Source: Siphonodentalium dalli (Eukaryota; Mollusca; Scaphopoda; Gadilida; Siphonodentaliidae). Taken from it: a stretch of 64,000 bases of DNA. Below are positions 1 to 11,724 of the stretch, piece after piece. The notes below the pieces were generated by a model that made no database searches, was not told where the DNA came from, and worked only from the letters and a program-made list of their open reading frames with translations. The DNA is taken from assembly GCA_032622095.1 (NCBI GenBank), contig CP136064.1, positions 193,349,948-193,413,947 on the forward strand, written 5' to 3'. The translations under genes were made by a program, and so were the position numbers. Every line of letters begins with the position of its first letter. Within the stretch, counting starts at the first letter, position 1.

Positions 1-891
1 TCTTAGAAAAAGAATAAGCGGGAGTCACGCGGTATAAAGGATGTGTGTGTTCTTGGTGTTATCTGGTCAAAGTTGGCGTGGGTGAGTCGTCTTCTTCAAA
101 GTAATTGGCCAAATAAATTGAGGCTGCTTAAAAACAATACGAATTAATGAGAGTTGGGATCGGCTTCCACGCTTCTTCTGGTAACGACGCACAAACACTT
201 TGCGGTTAGCTGTTTGGGTATATCCTATTTCAAAAACATGCGCCACAGACAGGTATGAAATAGAGTTCATTCAATTGAAATTACTGAAAATACAGCAACG
301 CAGATGTCTCAAACCCGGGCTTATAGTACGCCCATACAGGGGAGGGTCCTGGGAGGGTATGGGGTGAGACAGAACATGTTCCACTGTGAACTTGTGCTGT
401 TTTGAAATAAGAACAGTTGTAGAGCTTTCAACAGTTTTCCGAACGTATGCAATTTCTTGACGACATATCATAAGACATAATTCGAATGTTGCTTGATATA
501 TTATGCACCAGATTGTGTTCAGTGTCATTTGTCAGACAGAAAAGTTTCAGTTCACAAGGAAACGAACATGATTGGCGTCAGAAGGGGCGGAAGCTGCCTC
601 ATCTACTTTCCACCAAGGGTGACAGAAAATGTCCTTCTGTTTTCCCCTTAAAGATGGTCTATCTCTTCCTTGATCTTTTTGTATAGATTCGGGGGGGGGG
701 GGTAAAATATTAATTATAAGTCAGGGTAAACAGGCAACTGGAGTTGGAGCTTCTGTCACTAGGAAATGGATTTTCGATGAACAATTTTCTATGAAACGGT
801 ACACTTAATGTATTTTTACAACAATGCTATATTTTGATTAAAACTTCATCTTTTGAAATACATTTATGTGAATTATTTGTAACACTAGGTG
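1..891. other. Intergenic, no supported feature
   Basis: Only short open frames occur here (60-85 codons), with no recognisable domain, signal peptide or splice context. A run of 12 G lies at 691-702. Nothing else can be supported. Confidence 0.6.
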
Positions 892-1761
892 TTTCTCCAG
901 CCTGTTCTCTTGAAAATACGTCCATATTGAACGTATTTAAAAAAAACCAAATACGCCCATATCGGCATTAGTTTAATCTGAATTACGCTCTATATGAGCG
1001 TAAATTTATGGTGCACGAAAACAGTTGTATTATATGAGCGTATTATATCACAAATAAGTCCGTATCGGGCATATTTGATCCATATTGGCATTATTTTTAA
1101 TGTAACTTTTTTTCATCGACACGACTTATCAGATAAATGCTCTTTATAATGTGATTTCACTGCGGCCCGCGCCATTCCACGGAATAACGGGTATACGCCC
1201 AACATGGACTTTCAGAATCGACTGTTTTCGTGCCCCATCTACTTTCATATAGTGCGCAATTCAGATTCAAATAACGCCAAATATGGGCGTATTTTGGGTT
1301 TATGTAATACGTTCCATATGAATCTATTTGCATGAGAATATGTTAGTTTCTCGTGTGTTTGTTTAGGAATAGCAGTCCTAAGGTTCCTTTAAAATAAGTT
1401 TCCTAGAAATGGTATTGTTGTTGTTGAAAGTGGTGCTAGGACAACATATCCTCGTACATATATATTCACATTGGATTTATTTGATTCTGAAATAAGCCCA
1501 TAGTGAGCGTATATCCGTTATTCCGTTGAATGGCACGGGCAGCAGTGAAAACACATAAAAAAGGTAGATTAATATTAATAATGCCAATATGGGCTTATTT
1601 CGTATGGAAATAGTCCCATGTTGGACTGTTTTAAAACCCGCGTTTTAGGTCTATATAGAGAATATATTGAGGTTAAATAATGTCAATATGAGCTTATTTC
1701 GCTCAATTATATAAGCCCGTTATGATAATGTGCGTATTTTCACGAGAACAGCTTGGCCAGG
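892..1761. mobile_element. Foldback/MITE-like element with short terminal inverted repeats
   Basis: The ends are inverted relative to each other: CCTGTTCTCTTGAAAATACG at 901-920 against the complement of the bases at about 1734-1752. The interior is dense with short direct and inverted copies of a GGGCGTATTT/AATACGCCC motif. A longer internal inverted pair lies at about 1157-1198 and 1505-1551, both sides carrying a TCACTGC...CCATTC..CGGAATAACGG pattern. No coding capacity is seen. It is probably a non-autonomous element mobilised in trans. The superfamily is not identifiable and no clear target-site duplication was found. Confidence 0.6.
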
Positions 1762-2204
1762 AAGTGAATTTTCTGTTCTGTGCCAACTTTTGGCACATTT
1801 TGTGCTTATCTTGTGAATCTGAATGGAGTCTTTTTTAACAAAAAGCTTTCGAATTCCTTGCTCTCGGATGCTTCTGCGTGGCACTCTTGTGAACATCTAT
1901 CTCCCATTATTCTCGTGCATAGTTTGGCTAAGTATTCTCAATGTATGTTTGTTTAGTTAAGCACATACCAAAATGTCGACGATTTTCAAAGCATAGCACA
2001 TCGGGATAATGTGTAAGTGTGTTGGGGTGCTATTACTGAAACACGATTGAACACCCAATAAACTTGCTGAATATTCGAATATTCACCAGCAATAGTGGAT
2101 TTGGAAATGCGGGAGAATATCGAACACTACTTTGAGCACCAGAGATAGGTAAAGGAATTGGTTGTGACATTAGCAATGTTTCGAAAATTAGTATAAGGCG
2201 CATT

Positions 2205-2375
2205 ATATGTAGATGCCAACATGGGCTTATTTCGTATGGAAATAGTCCCACATTGGACTGTTTTAGAAACAGCGTTTTGTGTTCAAATGGAGGGTAATTC
2301 AGATTAAAATAATGGGATTATTTTTGTTTTTGAAATAAGTTCAATATGAGCTCATTTTCAGGAGAACAGGATGGG
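2205..2375. repeat. Partial copy of the 892-1761 foldback element
   Basis: Positions 2214-2290 repeat 1582-1660 almost base for base (the segment around GGAAATAGTCCCA). The sequence near 2360 ends with the same AGGAGAACAG tip. It is a truncated second copy about 450 bp beyond the first. The open frame at 2033-2251 (minus) is an accident of this repeat. Confidence 0.6.
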
Positions 2376-4099
2376 GATGTATATAAGTTATAATATTTGA
2401 ATTAAGGAAATTCGTGAAATTAAAAAATATCAATTTCAAACTATCAATTTAAAGGAGAAAATTATTGTCCTCTATAACCGATGTATGCTATTGTACTATA
2501 ACAACACCTGTTCATCCCCACAATATGAGAGATACGTTCTAATTATGTAAAAAAAGTGGTTCAAACAAAATAATAACAACAATTTTCCACGTAGGTCATT
2601 GGAGATTTTGACAGGAAATATTTGCCACAAACGCACTGAATTATCTAGCAAATGAACCCTACTAGGGTATTCGCTGCGTTTACTATCTAAAATCACGAAT
2701 GTCTGCGAGAAAATTAATAAAACATTTTTCATTGCATATTTTAGTTTCTCGGCGCCATTTGCAGAACTATTTTTTTTTAAAGAAAAGTCGCAATAAAACA
2801 AAATAATGTCTGAAAAGATGAACCATTATTGAGTGTTTATGTCTGTCAGGTTGTTATAAACGTGGTTGAATACTATATATGTTGTTTTGTGTTGTTTTAT
2901 GTTGTTTTGGTCCTTCAATTTATCCTCATCATCAACTTCAAAAAAATAACACATACAAATGTCTTTGTCTTTTATCAATACTCGCTTGTCATAAAACACT
3001 GACATAAATACGTGGTATATATATAGTGTCGCAATGAACATGCATTTTACAATGACTACATGTGTCACACAAGAGAGCATTATGAGTATAATTGTGGGCT
3101 CCATACTGTCAGGTGGCTTTAATTTAAACATAGTAAGTCTTTGCTTCTATCAAGTTTCTGGTATACTTCAGAGGGGAAAAGTCCCAATTTTTACGGCATA
3201 TAGCAATGGTTGTCGTTATGTTTGTCGTTATGTTTATCATTGATGAATGATTTTAATACCCCAATCATGAATTGACATGAAATAATAGTTAAGGAAGGAA
3301 AAAAGAGTTAAGGAAGGAACCTATATATATACTATTTATACCACATTTATGATCGTCTTCAATTTATCCTCATCATCAACTTCAACATAATCATTATCAT
3401 AATAATCATCATCGCAATTATCAACAGCATATTCATTATCACAATCATCCATCACCATGGTATGGCAATCCCAAAGAGCGTTTATGGAGAAGTTGAGAAT
3501 GCCTTTGTGTAAACAAAATCATTTGCATCAATATTATACACAAATGAAACATACAAATGTCTTTGTCTTTTATCAATTTCTTTTTAAATTATAAACTTTT
3601 TAGTCATTATATAAGTAGTACTTATCAAGTACAGCCATTTACTTGTGGGCCTATTTCATCACCCCGATGTGACAACATTTATCAATTACTATATTTACTT
3701 TGGGGTTTGCAGATTGTGACTCCCTTTAATCCGGCGCATTGTATTCTAAGTGGGCTCAAAATTAATGGATCGCAGTTGAACGCGATGTTGTCGGTGCAAA
3801 ATGCACGTTCGCGGTGGTATGTTTAAATCAAGGAAACGAGCATTCATTCATTATATTTCCATATAATTCATACAAGACTAATTGAAGACATTATAACATT
3901 GTTATTTGCGAAGAATGTATATGTTGATGTACTATGTACTCAGAATACAACTCAGGAAATGAACATGAGTTCTTCTGATTGGTTGTTTTGGGGACGCAGA
4001 GAGAATGGAGTAGGATGCCTTTTATCCAACGTTTCAAATTATAAAAAATATGTCAACATAGATAGCCAGGAAATTAGCTTAATTGCGAGTGCATTTTTT
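2376..4099. other. AT-rich intergenic with short dispersed duplications
   Basis: There is no supported gene. A block of about 30 bases beginning CTTCAATTTATCCTCATCAT occurs at about 2914 and again at about 3357. The block that follows it (ACATACAAATGTCTTTGTCT) recurs at about 3547. Both copies are partial, so this is scrambled repeat debris. A short GTTGTCGTTATGTTT repetition lies near 3210-3238. Confidence 0.5.
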
Positions 4100-5345
4100 A
4101 CAATGTTTACCCTCAATGTTGGATACTTGACACCACCAGTTGTTCAAAAAGATGGGGTGGTTTCTTAATCTAGTTTCGGGTACATAATTTGCAATATTTA
4201 GCCTCAATGTTGGATACTTGACACCAAAATTTGTTTAAAAAGATGGGGTGGTTTCTTGATCTAGTTTCGGGTACATAATTTGCAATATTTAGCCTCAACG
4301 TTGGATACTTTACACCACAAGTTGTTAAACAAAGATGGGGTGGTTTCTTAATCTAGTTTCGGGTACATAATTTACAATATTTAGCCTAAATTTTGGATAC
4401 TTGACACCACAAGTTGTTAAAAAAAAATGGGGTGGTTTCTTAATCTAGTTTCGGGTACATAATTTATCATATTTAGCCTAAATGTTGGATACTTGACACC
4501 ACAAGTTCAAAACGATAGGGTGGTTTCTTAATCTAGTTTCGAGTACATAATTTACAATATTTACCCTCAATGTTGGGTACTTGACACCACAAGTTCAAAA
4601 CGATAGGGTGGTTTCTTAATCTAGTTTCAGGTACATAATTTACAATATTTACCCTCAATGTTGGGTACTTGACACCACAAGTTGTTAAAAAAGATGGGGT
4701 GGTTTCTTAGTCTAGTTTCGGGTACATAATTTACAATATTTACCCCCAATGTTGGATACTTGACACCACAAGTTGCTAAAACAGATGGGGTGGTTTCTTA
4801 ATCTAGTTTCAGGTACATAATTTACAATATTTAGCCTAAATGTTGGATACTTGACACCGCAAGTTGTTAAAAAAAGATGGGGTGGTTTCTTAATCTAGTT
4901 TCGGGTACATAATTTATAATATTTAGCCTAAATGTTGGATACTTGACACCACAAGTTCAAAACGATAGGGTGGTTTCTTAATCTAGTTTCGAGTACATAA
5001 TTTACAATATTTACCCTCAGTGTTGGGTACTTGACACCACAAGTTGTTAAAAAAGATGGGGTGGTTTCTTAGTCTAGTTTAGGGTACATAATTTACAATA
5101 TTTACCCCCAATGTTGGATACTTGACACCACAAGTTGTTCAAAAAGATGGGGTGGTTTCTTAATCTAGTTTCAGGTACATAATTTAGAAAAATTTAGCCT
5201 TAATGTTGGATAATTGACACCACAAGTGTAAAAAAATGCTGGTTTGCCCGGTTAATCTAGTTTCGAGTACATCATTTTCAATATTTAACCTCAATGTTGG
5301 ATACTTGACACCACAAGTTGTTAAAAAAGATGGGCTGGTTTGTTT
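4100..5345 (+). repeat. Tandem array, ~91-bp unit, about 13 copies
   Basis: The unit contains TTGGATACTTGACACCACAA, then a GATGGGGTGGTTTCTTAATC block, then TAGTTTCGGGTACATAATTT. The last landmark recurs at about 4178, 4269, 4360, 4453 and 4541, giving a period of 88-92 bases. Variants cluster: adjacent units share a short AACGATAGGG form (about 4510, 4595 and 4965), which suggests unequal exchange or local block duplication. Both ends are more diverged than the middle. The unit length is not a multiple of three and frames are not kept open, so it is noncoding satellite-like DNA. Confidence 0.92.
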
Positions 5346-6265
5346 TGTTTTTATAATTTTTTTCTTCTGTACGACTGTTTCGACTCAATTGACTCTCGAT
5401 TTGTCACGTAATGCTCTAATCACTGATGCATAATAATTACTAAATGTTAAAAAATATGAGGCGCCAAAATTACCTGAAGAACAGATTACTTCATGTTAGT
5501 ATAAAGAGGTGTTCGCATTGGATATGCAATTTGACTAATTCAAGGAGTTTATATCAATGCTCTTACACTTTTTCACAGTAAATGAAGCATGATGGATTTG
5601 AGTATTATAACGAGCATGAATGTATCAAAAGGGGAAACGCTGGTCCTAAAAGTTATCTGGAAGGTCATATGGCCCTTTAGTCGTCCAATATATGATAGAC
5701 GACGCCTTGGCTAGAGTACAAGCAGCAATCAACACATAGTAGAACAATTTTGCTAATGGTCCGTGGCAAATATGTGACATCCCCGATTCGTTACAGAAGA
5801 GAAACGCTGCAGAATTTCTCATGCTATTTTGCGACATGGAGAATGCATTACCTATTCATGTCAATTATTTGAAGATATATTTCTAGCATGTATCAGTGCT
5901 CATGCCAAGATGTCCGTGTCTGTGTTGAAGGGGGTTCCTCAAAGTGTGGAGCTCGTATATTTGGTGATCATATAGGCCACGTTGATCGAAATCGGGGGGA
6001 GGGGTGTCTATTGTGCACATATATGTATGCTTCTCTGCCTACCATATTTTGTATATATTCTCTCTTCGCAATATGTTTTATGGATTAAGAGAATAAAGCA
6101 TATTATATCAACACCATTCTCCATCGACAATACAAACTGCATGACCAAAGTCTTAAATACAAAAATATAAGATTTCCTTACATTCTGTATACGCGATGGC
6201 AGTGTTCAATACCAGTGTAGCGAGGGGCCAGAATTCTGCTAGTTTGTTGCAAATACTGAAGAATC
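5346..6265. other. Intergenic, no supported feature
   Basis: Short open frames at 5646-5837 (minus) and 5888-6170 (plus) have no recognisable similarity, and nothing in their context suggests exons. Confidence 0.5.
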
Positions 6266-6795
6266 TTAAATACACGGGCGGCGTTCGTTGCAGAGATATT
6301 CATATTTGTTCAAATCGCCATCAACGGAAGGAATATTAAAATATATACAGTTTTGTTCATATGCCAAACATAATCAGCGCGTAAATGGTATATTATTGTC
6401 GTCAAGACATACGATGGTGTAAGTAAACAAGAACCTTCTCGTGTTACAGAAGTTTTGATTCTGTTTACATAACACAGCGCAATTATATTGATTAATCACA
6501 CACAAATGATATAAACGCTCTTTATTATGTCCATATCAGGAAAACAATAACAAATAACGCTTTTTATGTTTACCATATCCGGATCTAAACAAAAGCCAGG
6601 TTATGTAATGTTTTTTGATTTTGTTTACATAACAAAGGAAAAACATTTGACAATAACATACTGTTATGCCATATTTCTGATTGGTATAAGAACAAAGTCT
6701 GTCTATATTTTACTATTCTTTCTGTATATGGCGGTTTTTGACGGAGCTGGACATTTTAACAGCATACCCACGGCCAACGCCGCCCGTATCTTTAA
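6266..6795 (+). mobile_element. TTAA-flanked MITE, family A, copy 1
   Basis: This ~530-bp element is bounded by TTAA at 6266-6269 and 6792-6795. Its inverted ends read roughly AGATACGGGCGGCGTT. It is one of four copies here (23636-24163 in opposite orientation, 34286-34823, 42012-42538). Shared interior landmarks are GGATCTAAACAAAAGCCAGG, AACGCTCTTTATGTTTACCA and TATGGCGGTTTTTGACG. The TTAA target suggests mobilisation by a piggyBac-type transposase, which is an inference from the target site only. The open frame at 6566-6847 is a by-product of the repeat, since the same sequence is broken in the other copies. Confidence 0.85.
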
Positions 6796-6924
6796 TACTT
6801 ATTGGAGTGATATAGATCATCCCATATATAGCGTACTAGCAGGTTAGCCCGCCACCGGCGGCTTGTCCGAAACATGACATTTTTTTATATATTTAAAAAA
6901 AAATTTGCTCCACGCGTTTCAATA

Positions 6925-7260
6925 AGAAAAATTTGTACCCGGTAGCTCCACCAGTTTCCGAGATCTGGTCTGCGCATGCGCTGCATGGGCGTCGCACTGG
7001 CTCGGCGACCCGATAAAATTTGTACCCGGCGCAAGATACATTCACATAGCAAATTTCAAGTCGATAGCTCCACCCGTTTCCGAGATCTCGTCTGCGCATG
7101 CGCTGCACGGGCGTCGCACGGGCTCGGCGACCCGATAAAATTTGTACCCGGCGCAAGATACATTCACATAGCAAATTTCAAGTCGATAGCTCCACCCGTT
7201 TCCGAGATCTCGTCTGCGCATGCGCTGCACGGGCGCCGCACGGACTCGCCAATACGACAA
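6925..7260 (+). repeat. 122-bp tandem triplication, GC-rich
   Basis: The block AGCTCCACC.GTTTCCGAGA recurs at about 6945, 7067 and 7189, a spacing of exactly 122 bases. Each unit also carries TGCGCATGCGCTGC and CGACCCGATAAAATTTGTAC. The repeat is much more GC-rich and CpG-rich than its surroundings. Reading frames through it are accidental because 122 is not a multiple of three. The adjacent stretch at about 7285-7325 (CAAGTTTCGTCCCGATCGG) reads like the noncoding repeat commonly found in mollusc genomes, a resemblance recalled rather than searched. Confidence 0.88.
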
Positions 7261-7607
7261 CGACCACCGCCTGGTCAAACTACACACACGTACCAAGTTT
7301 CGTCCCGATCGGTCGAGAATCGTAGATTTGTATGAAGTACAACACACACACAAACAAAAATACATAAGAGAGATATGTAAATTAGATAGATTGTATCAAA
7401 ATATATAGGAGAGATATGTAAATGATCTACACACCATTACTGGTGTTTGTCAAAGTTTAGTGGGGTATATCAATACTCATTCACGATCATATCATTGAGG
7501 TCCGGAGGGTGTGGGCTATCTCTCGAATACAAGGAGTTCTCAAAATATATAGAAGAGAAGAAGAAGATAACAGTAATAATAGAGATAAATGAAATTATGC
7601 AGCAAGA

Positions 7608-7855
7608 TTACCCCTTTATGCTAAATACTCATTAGCGAGTATAGTTATCCCTTAGCAAATGTTCAGATAATAAGTTCAACAAAAATGCCATTATGTTGAA
7701 CTTATTATCTAAACATTTCCCAACAATGAATAAGAATATTTCTGCACTTGCATTTTCTGTTTTCTGAATGCCACCCCCCCCCCGATGAGTAATTGGCCAT
7801 CATCCCATTGTAATATTTTATAACTGAGTGGGATAATTAATGTATAGAGGGTTAA
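7608..7855. mobile_element. TTAA-type MITE, family B (CCCTTT tips), degenerate
   Basis: It starts with a TTACCCCTTTATGCTAAATA tip and ends with AGAGGGTTAA. It shares an internal TGTTCAGATAATAAGTTCAA block and a poly-C tract followed by GATGA with the element at 13182-13430. A short perfect inverted pair (GTTGAACTTATTATCT) lies within 7660-7715. The right-hand TTAA (7852-7855) is also the left TTAA of the next element. Confidence 0.6.
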
Positions 7856-8114
7856 CCATTCCATAACTGGAGCTTCCTGAAATTTTGCGATAACCCTGTG
7901 CCAATGAATTCTCTTATACACGCGAGTCTCCCATATGGAGCCTCGCATATATAAGATAATACATTGGCCTAACAATATTTACCATGATCTTGTAAACCAG
8001 TGCATTCTCTTATATATCCGAGGCTCCCAGTGGGAGACTCGCATACATAAGAGAATGCATTGTCACATGATATTTAATGATGCACCAGCGCAGCTCCCGT
8101 CATGAAAGGGTTAA
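7852..8114. mobile_element. TTAA-flanked MITE with twin hairpins (copy 1)
   Basis: TTAA lies at 7852-7855 and 8111-8114. The tips are imperfect inverted repeats of CCCTTTCATGACGGGAGCTG. The interior holds two back-to-back hairpins, about 7900-7968 and 7997-8064, each with arms of roughly 32 bases of the type CCAATGCATTCTCTTATATA. The hairpins are themselves inverted relative to each other, so the whole element is a nested palindrome. This copy is the most diverged of the four twin-hairpin elements. Confidence 0.82.
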
Positions 8115-8149
8115 AGTTACAGTGCAATAAATAACGTTCCTTGTTAATC

Positions 8150-9480
8150 ACTTATTGGTATGGTAAACATAAAATAAATAGTGTTATCCGTTACTGGCAT
8201 GATAAACAAATAGAGCGTTGTCCGTTGCTTGTATGGTAAACAAAAATAGTGTTGCCAGTTACTTGTATGGTAAACATAAAGAATGTTGCCCGTTACTTGT
8301 ATGGTAAACATAATGAGTGTTGTCCATTATTGGTATGGTAAATATAAAGAATGTTCCCTGTAAGACCATTACTTGTATGGTAAACAAAGTGTTATCCATT
8401 GCTGGTATGGTAAACAAAAAGAGTGTTGTCCATTACTTGTATGGTAAACATAAAGAGTGTTGTCCATTACTTGTATGGTAACCATAAAGAGTGTTGTTGT
8501 CCATTACTGGTATGGTAAACAAAGAATGTTCCGTGTAAGTCCATTACTGGTGTTGCAAATATAAAAAGTGTTTACCATTACTTGTATGGTAAACATAAAG
8601 AGTGTACCTTGCTATCCCATTACTGATATGGTATACATAAAGAATGTTCATTGTAAATCCATTACTGGTATGGTAAATATAAAGAGTGTTGTCAATTACT
8701 GGCATGGTAAACACAGAATGTTCCTTGTAACTCCATTACTGGTGTGGCAAATATAGAGTGTTGCCCATTACTTTTATGGTAAACACAAAGAGTGTTGTCC
8801 GTTACTGGTATGGTAAACAAAAAGAGTGTCCCTTGCTTGCGCGTTACTGGTATGGTATACATAAAGAATGTTCATTGTAAATCCATTACTGGTATGGTAA
8901 ATATAAAGAGTGTTGTCCATTACTTGTATGGTAAATATAAAGAGTGTTTTCCATTACTGGCATGGTAAACATAAAGAGTGTTGTCCATTACTGGTATGGT
9001 AAACATAAAGAGGGTTGTCCATTCTGGTATGGTAAACATAAATAGTGTTGTCCATTACTGGTATGGTAAACAAAAAGAGTGTCCCTTGCTTGCGCGTTAC
9101 TGGTATGGTATACATAAAGAATGTTCATTGTAAATCCATTACTGGTATGGTAAATATAAAGAGTGTTGTCCATTACTTGTATGGTAAATATAAAGAGTGT
9201 TTTCCATTACTGGCATGGTAAACATAAAGAGTGTTGTCCATTACTGGTATGGTAAACATAAAGAGGGTTGTCCATTCTGGTATGGTAAACATAAATAGTG
9301 TTGTCCATTACTGTCCATTACTGGTATGGTAAACATAAATAGTGTTGTCCATTTACTGGTATGGTAAACATAAAAAAATTGTCCATTACATGTATGGTAA
9401 ACATAAAAAATGTCCATTACTGGTATGGTAAACATAAAGAGTTATTCCATTACGGGTATTGTGAATGTAAGGAATGTTGT
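8150..9480 (+). repeat. 34-bp minisatellite with a 253-bp higher-order duplication
   Basis: The basic unit is about 34 bases and centres on TATGGTAAACATAAAGAGTG followed by TTGTCCATTACTGG. Roughly 35-40 imperfect units occur. A block of seven or so units beginning at about 8820 is repeated nearly exactly at about 9073, a 253-base shift, both copies carrying the unusual CCCTTGCTTGCGCGTTACTG variant. The unit matches an internal stretch of MITE family A (23856-23888 in copy 2). The minus-strand open frames at 8988-9173 and 9241-9435 are repeat translations, not genes. Confidence 0.92.
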
Positions 9481-10264
9481 CCATTACTGTTCCCATTTCC
9501 CACACATTTGTGAGCATGGTATTGAGCGCTTATTCATATGCATATGTACCATGGCAATAAATTAACTCTCTTTTTGCAGTTGGTTCATTTGAGAATGGAG
9601 GCGTCATTGATCTAGACAAATTTATAGGTTCTTTATTCCGACGGCATCAAGACTCAAGAGGCTGTTACTGATTCCGATGGCACTTTATTTCGAAAACAAT
9701 CTGGAGTGTTTCTGATAAATTTATGTACCTTTTTCCAAACCCCATTGAAGATACCTCATCCATTTTATTTGACACCATTGGACTACTATTTACGTTTCAT
9801 AGTATTTGTATATACCCGACAATAATGATATCGAATCAATGGGTCCATTCGTACCAGGGAAATGTCTTTGATTGTGAATTGTCGATTTAAAACAATGTTT
9901 GTCAGAACGTCAAAATATCACATTCGGAACAGAGGAATATTAGGAATAATGTATCCAACCGATGCTTTCGGAATAAAGAATTATGTTGATGTTTTTGGAA
10001 TAAAGAACTTTCAGATTAGAGGACCCTCGGAATAAAGAACTTTTGGAATGAACGCACGACTCCTGACACATATTGTTGCGAAGTATCTTCGGTGAACACG
10101 CTATCACTCATTTATGAATAATTGGGACACGTCTAATTTACGAGGGTCGGGTAGGTGCACAAGATGGACGTTGAAGCCTCGTAGCGTTTTGGAGCCTGAA
10201 AATATGCTTCCTTTTTGTTATATCCCAACTCTTATTCCGAGCATCAACATAGGCCGATAAATAC
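9481..10264. other. Intergenic with a scattered GGAATAAAGAAC motif
   Basis: No gene is supported. A short motif of the form TCGGAATAAAGAAC appears about five times between 9630 and 10040 (one on the other strand), and again at about 24465-24575. It may be the relic of a decayed simple tandem repeat. Confidence 0.45.
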
Positions 10265-10450
10265 AGTAATTCCCTAAATAATCGACTCCTTAAACACAGC
10301 AGAATTATGGGTAACTTTTCAGGATTTAATCGGAAATATGGCGAGAGCTTTCCGATGAATGGCAACAAGCCATATTTTTATGACTAAATCCTGAAAAGTT
10401 ACCCATAATTCTGCTGTGTTTAAGGAGTCGATTAATTAGGGCATTACTGT
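10265..10450. mobile_element. Foldback sequence related to a LINE 3' region
   Basis: Arms of about 65 bases (10265-10330 and 10385-10450) are near-perfect inverted repeats; both contain ACCCATAATTCTGCTGTGTT or its complement. The ~50-base loop contains GAGAGCTTTCCGATGAATGG. Read on the minus strand, the loop plus one arm resembles 32800-32905, the 3' untranslated part of a LINE fragment. It therefore looks like an inverted duplication made from a LINE tail. The minus-strand frame at 10138-10368 is a by-product. Confidence 0.75.
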
Positions 10451-11134
10451 ATGTCACATATGCGTATACGGATGTTATGAGCCACGGTTCAAATCACAAT
10501 ATTTACATACTCCATGTCTGTTACACTACATTCTGTTCGGTGATTAGTCAACTGCCAATTGGGTCATGCGTTTTATATCCCAACAAAACACATAACACGA
10601 AACGATGTCACACGTTGTTAACCTAGATGACCAAAAGCGACAGATGGAATAACTGGGGGTGTTTACAGTACAGTTATGCATGGTATAATTCAAACTAGCG
10701 AAATATTTCAGATTAAGCTGAGTTTATAGAAATTTATACGGAAAAAGCTATATAAATTTAGGAACTGAATGTAGTTTGAGTTTTTTTTGGTGGGAGGGGC
10801 TATGTCGATAAAGTCTATTCCTGGTATGGTAAACAGCATTTGCCTCACTTCTATGCAAACAATTGCAAATCAGTAGTAAACTTTCTATGATATAACACGC
10901 CTGTAGATGCCTATTTTGTGTGTATGTGGTGGGTTTTCATGTTATATCTCCTTCCAAGTTACGTAGATACGATTTGGAAGTACAAATATTGAAGTTTCTC
11001 GCAACCAACCGGGTGTCATTGTTTTTCAATGACCAACCATTTATCCTACATGTACCTACCGTATCGAAAAGCATCAGATTAATTTTCTCTTTACTGCATA
11101 CACTCTGACGATGTAGTTTCCATATGAACTATTC
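10451..11134. other. Intergenic, no supported feature
   Basis: One stray TATGGTAAACA unit of the 34-bp minisatellite type occurs at about 10822. Otherwise nothing is recognisable. Confidence 0.5.
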
Positions 11135-11724
11135 AAATCATAAGTTCAATAAACGACCATTTAGTTATTATCTAAACATTTCCTACCAATTAATATATAG
11201 GAATCCTTCTGCGCTTCTATTATCTTTTCGCATGTCTGTGGTCTGCTAATAACACCCACGCAGATGAATAATTCAGTCGTAAGTTGGGATTTTTTTTTTT
11301 ACCCTGTGCCAATGCATTATCTTATATATGCGAGTCGACCATAGGTCGCCTCGCATATATAAGAGAATGCATTGGCCTAACAATTTTTTACAATTTTAAT
11401 AATTTTTTCTTGTATTCTTTAACAATTTTATAATTTCACCCATACAGAGCCCCAGACAAACATGAGCAGACGACACTCTTCTATATGCTTCTATTTATGT
11501 GTGGGGCTCCCTGCAGGGTAATGGATGTTTTTTTATTTTATGTCCTAAAAATTGATAGAAACATTTATTTTAAAAAAATGATAAAAAATTGTTAGGCCAA
11601 TGCATTCTCTTATATATGCGAGGCGACCTATGGTCGACTCGCATATATAAGAGAATGCATTGGCACAGGGTAAAACAATCCAAAATAAGTGCCGAGATAT
11701 TCCATCTAGTAAAGAAAGGGTTAA
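11135..11724. mobile_element. Composite TTAA element: family B carrying a twin-hairpin module (copy 2)
   Basis: The left part (about 11135-11290) matches the family B interior (ATTATCTAAACATTTCC and GATGAATAA blocks). The right tip CTAGTAAAGAAAGGGTTAA ends at 11724. Between them sits a module beginning TTTTACCCTGTGCC and ending with its exact complement at about 11660-11675. Its two hairpins lie at 11308-11376 and 11596-11664, each with ~32-base arms and one or two mismatches. The left TTAA is not clear. The arrangement suggests the twin-hairpin module is an element inserted into family B. Confidence 0.75.

Noticed and set aside
3034-3243. Small plus-strand gene overlapping minus-strand frame 2826-3131
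   Set aside because: Both strands are equally open, low-complexity AT-rich sequence with repeat scraps and no recognisable protein.
6976-7365. Frames of 75-119 codons on both strands
   Set aside because: They run through the 122-bp GC-rich triplication; the unit is not a multiple of three and both strands are open by lack of AT-rich stops.
4100-9480. Regularly spaced repeats resembling CRISPR arrays (4100-5345 and 8150-9480)
   Set aside because: Whole units repeat, with no unique spacers between short repeats. The DNA is animal, with spliced genes and SINEs.
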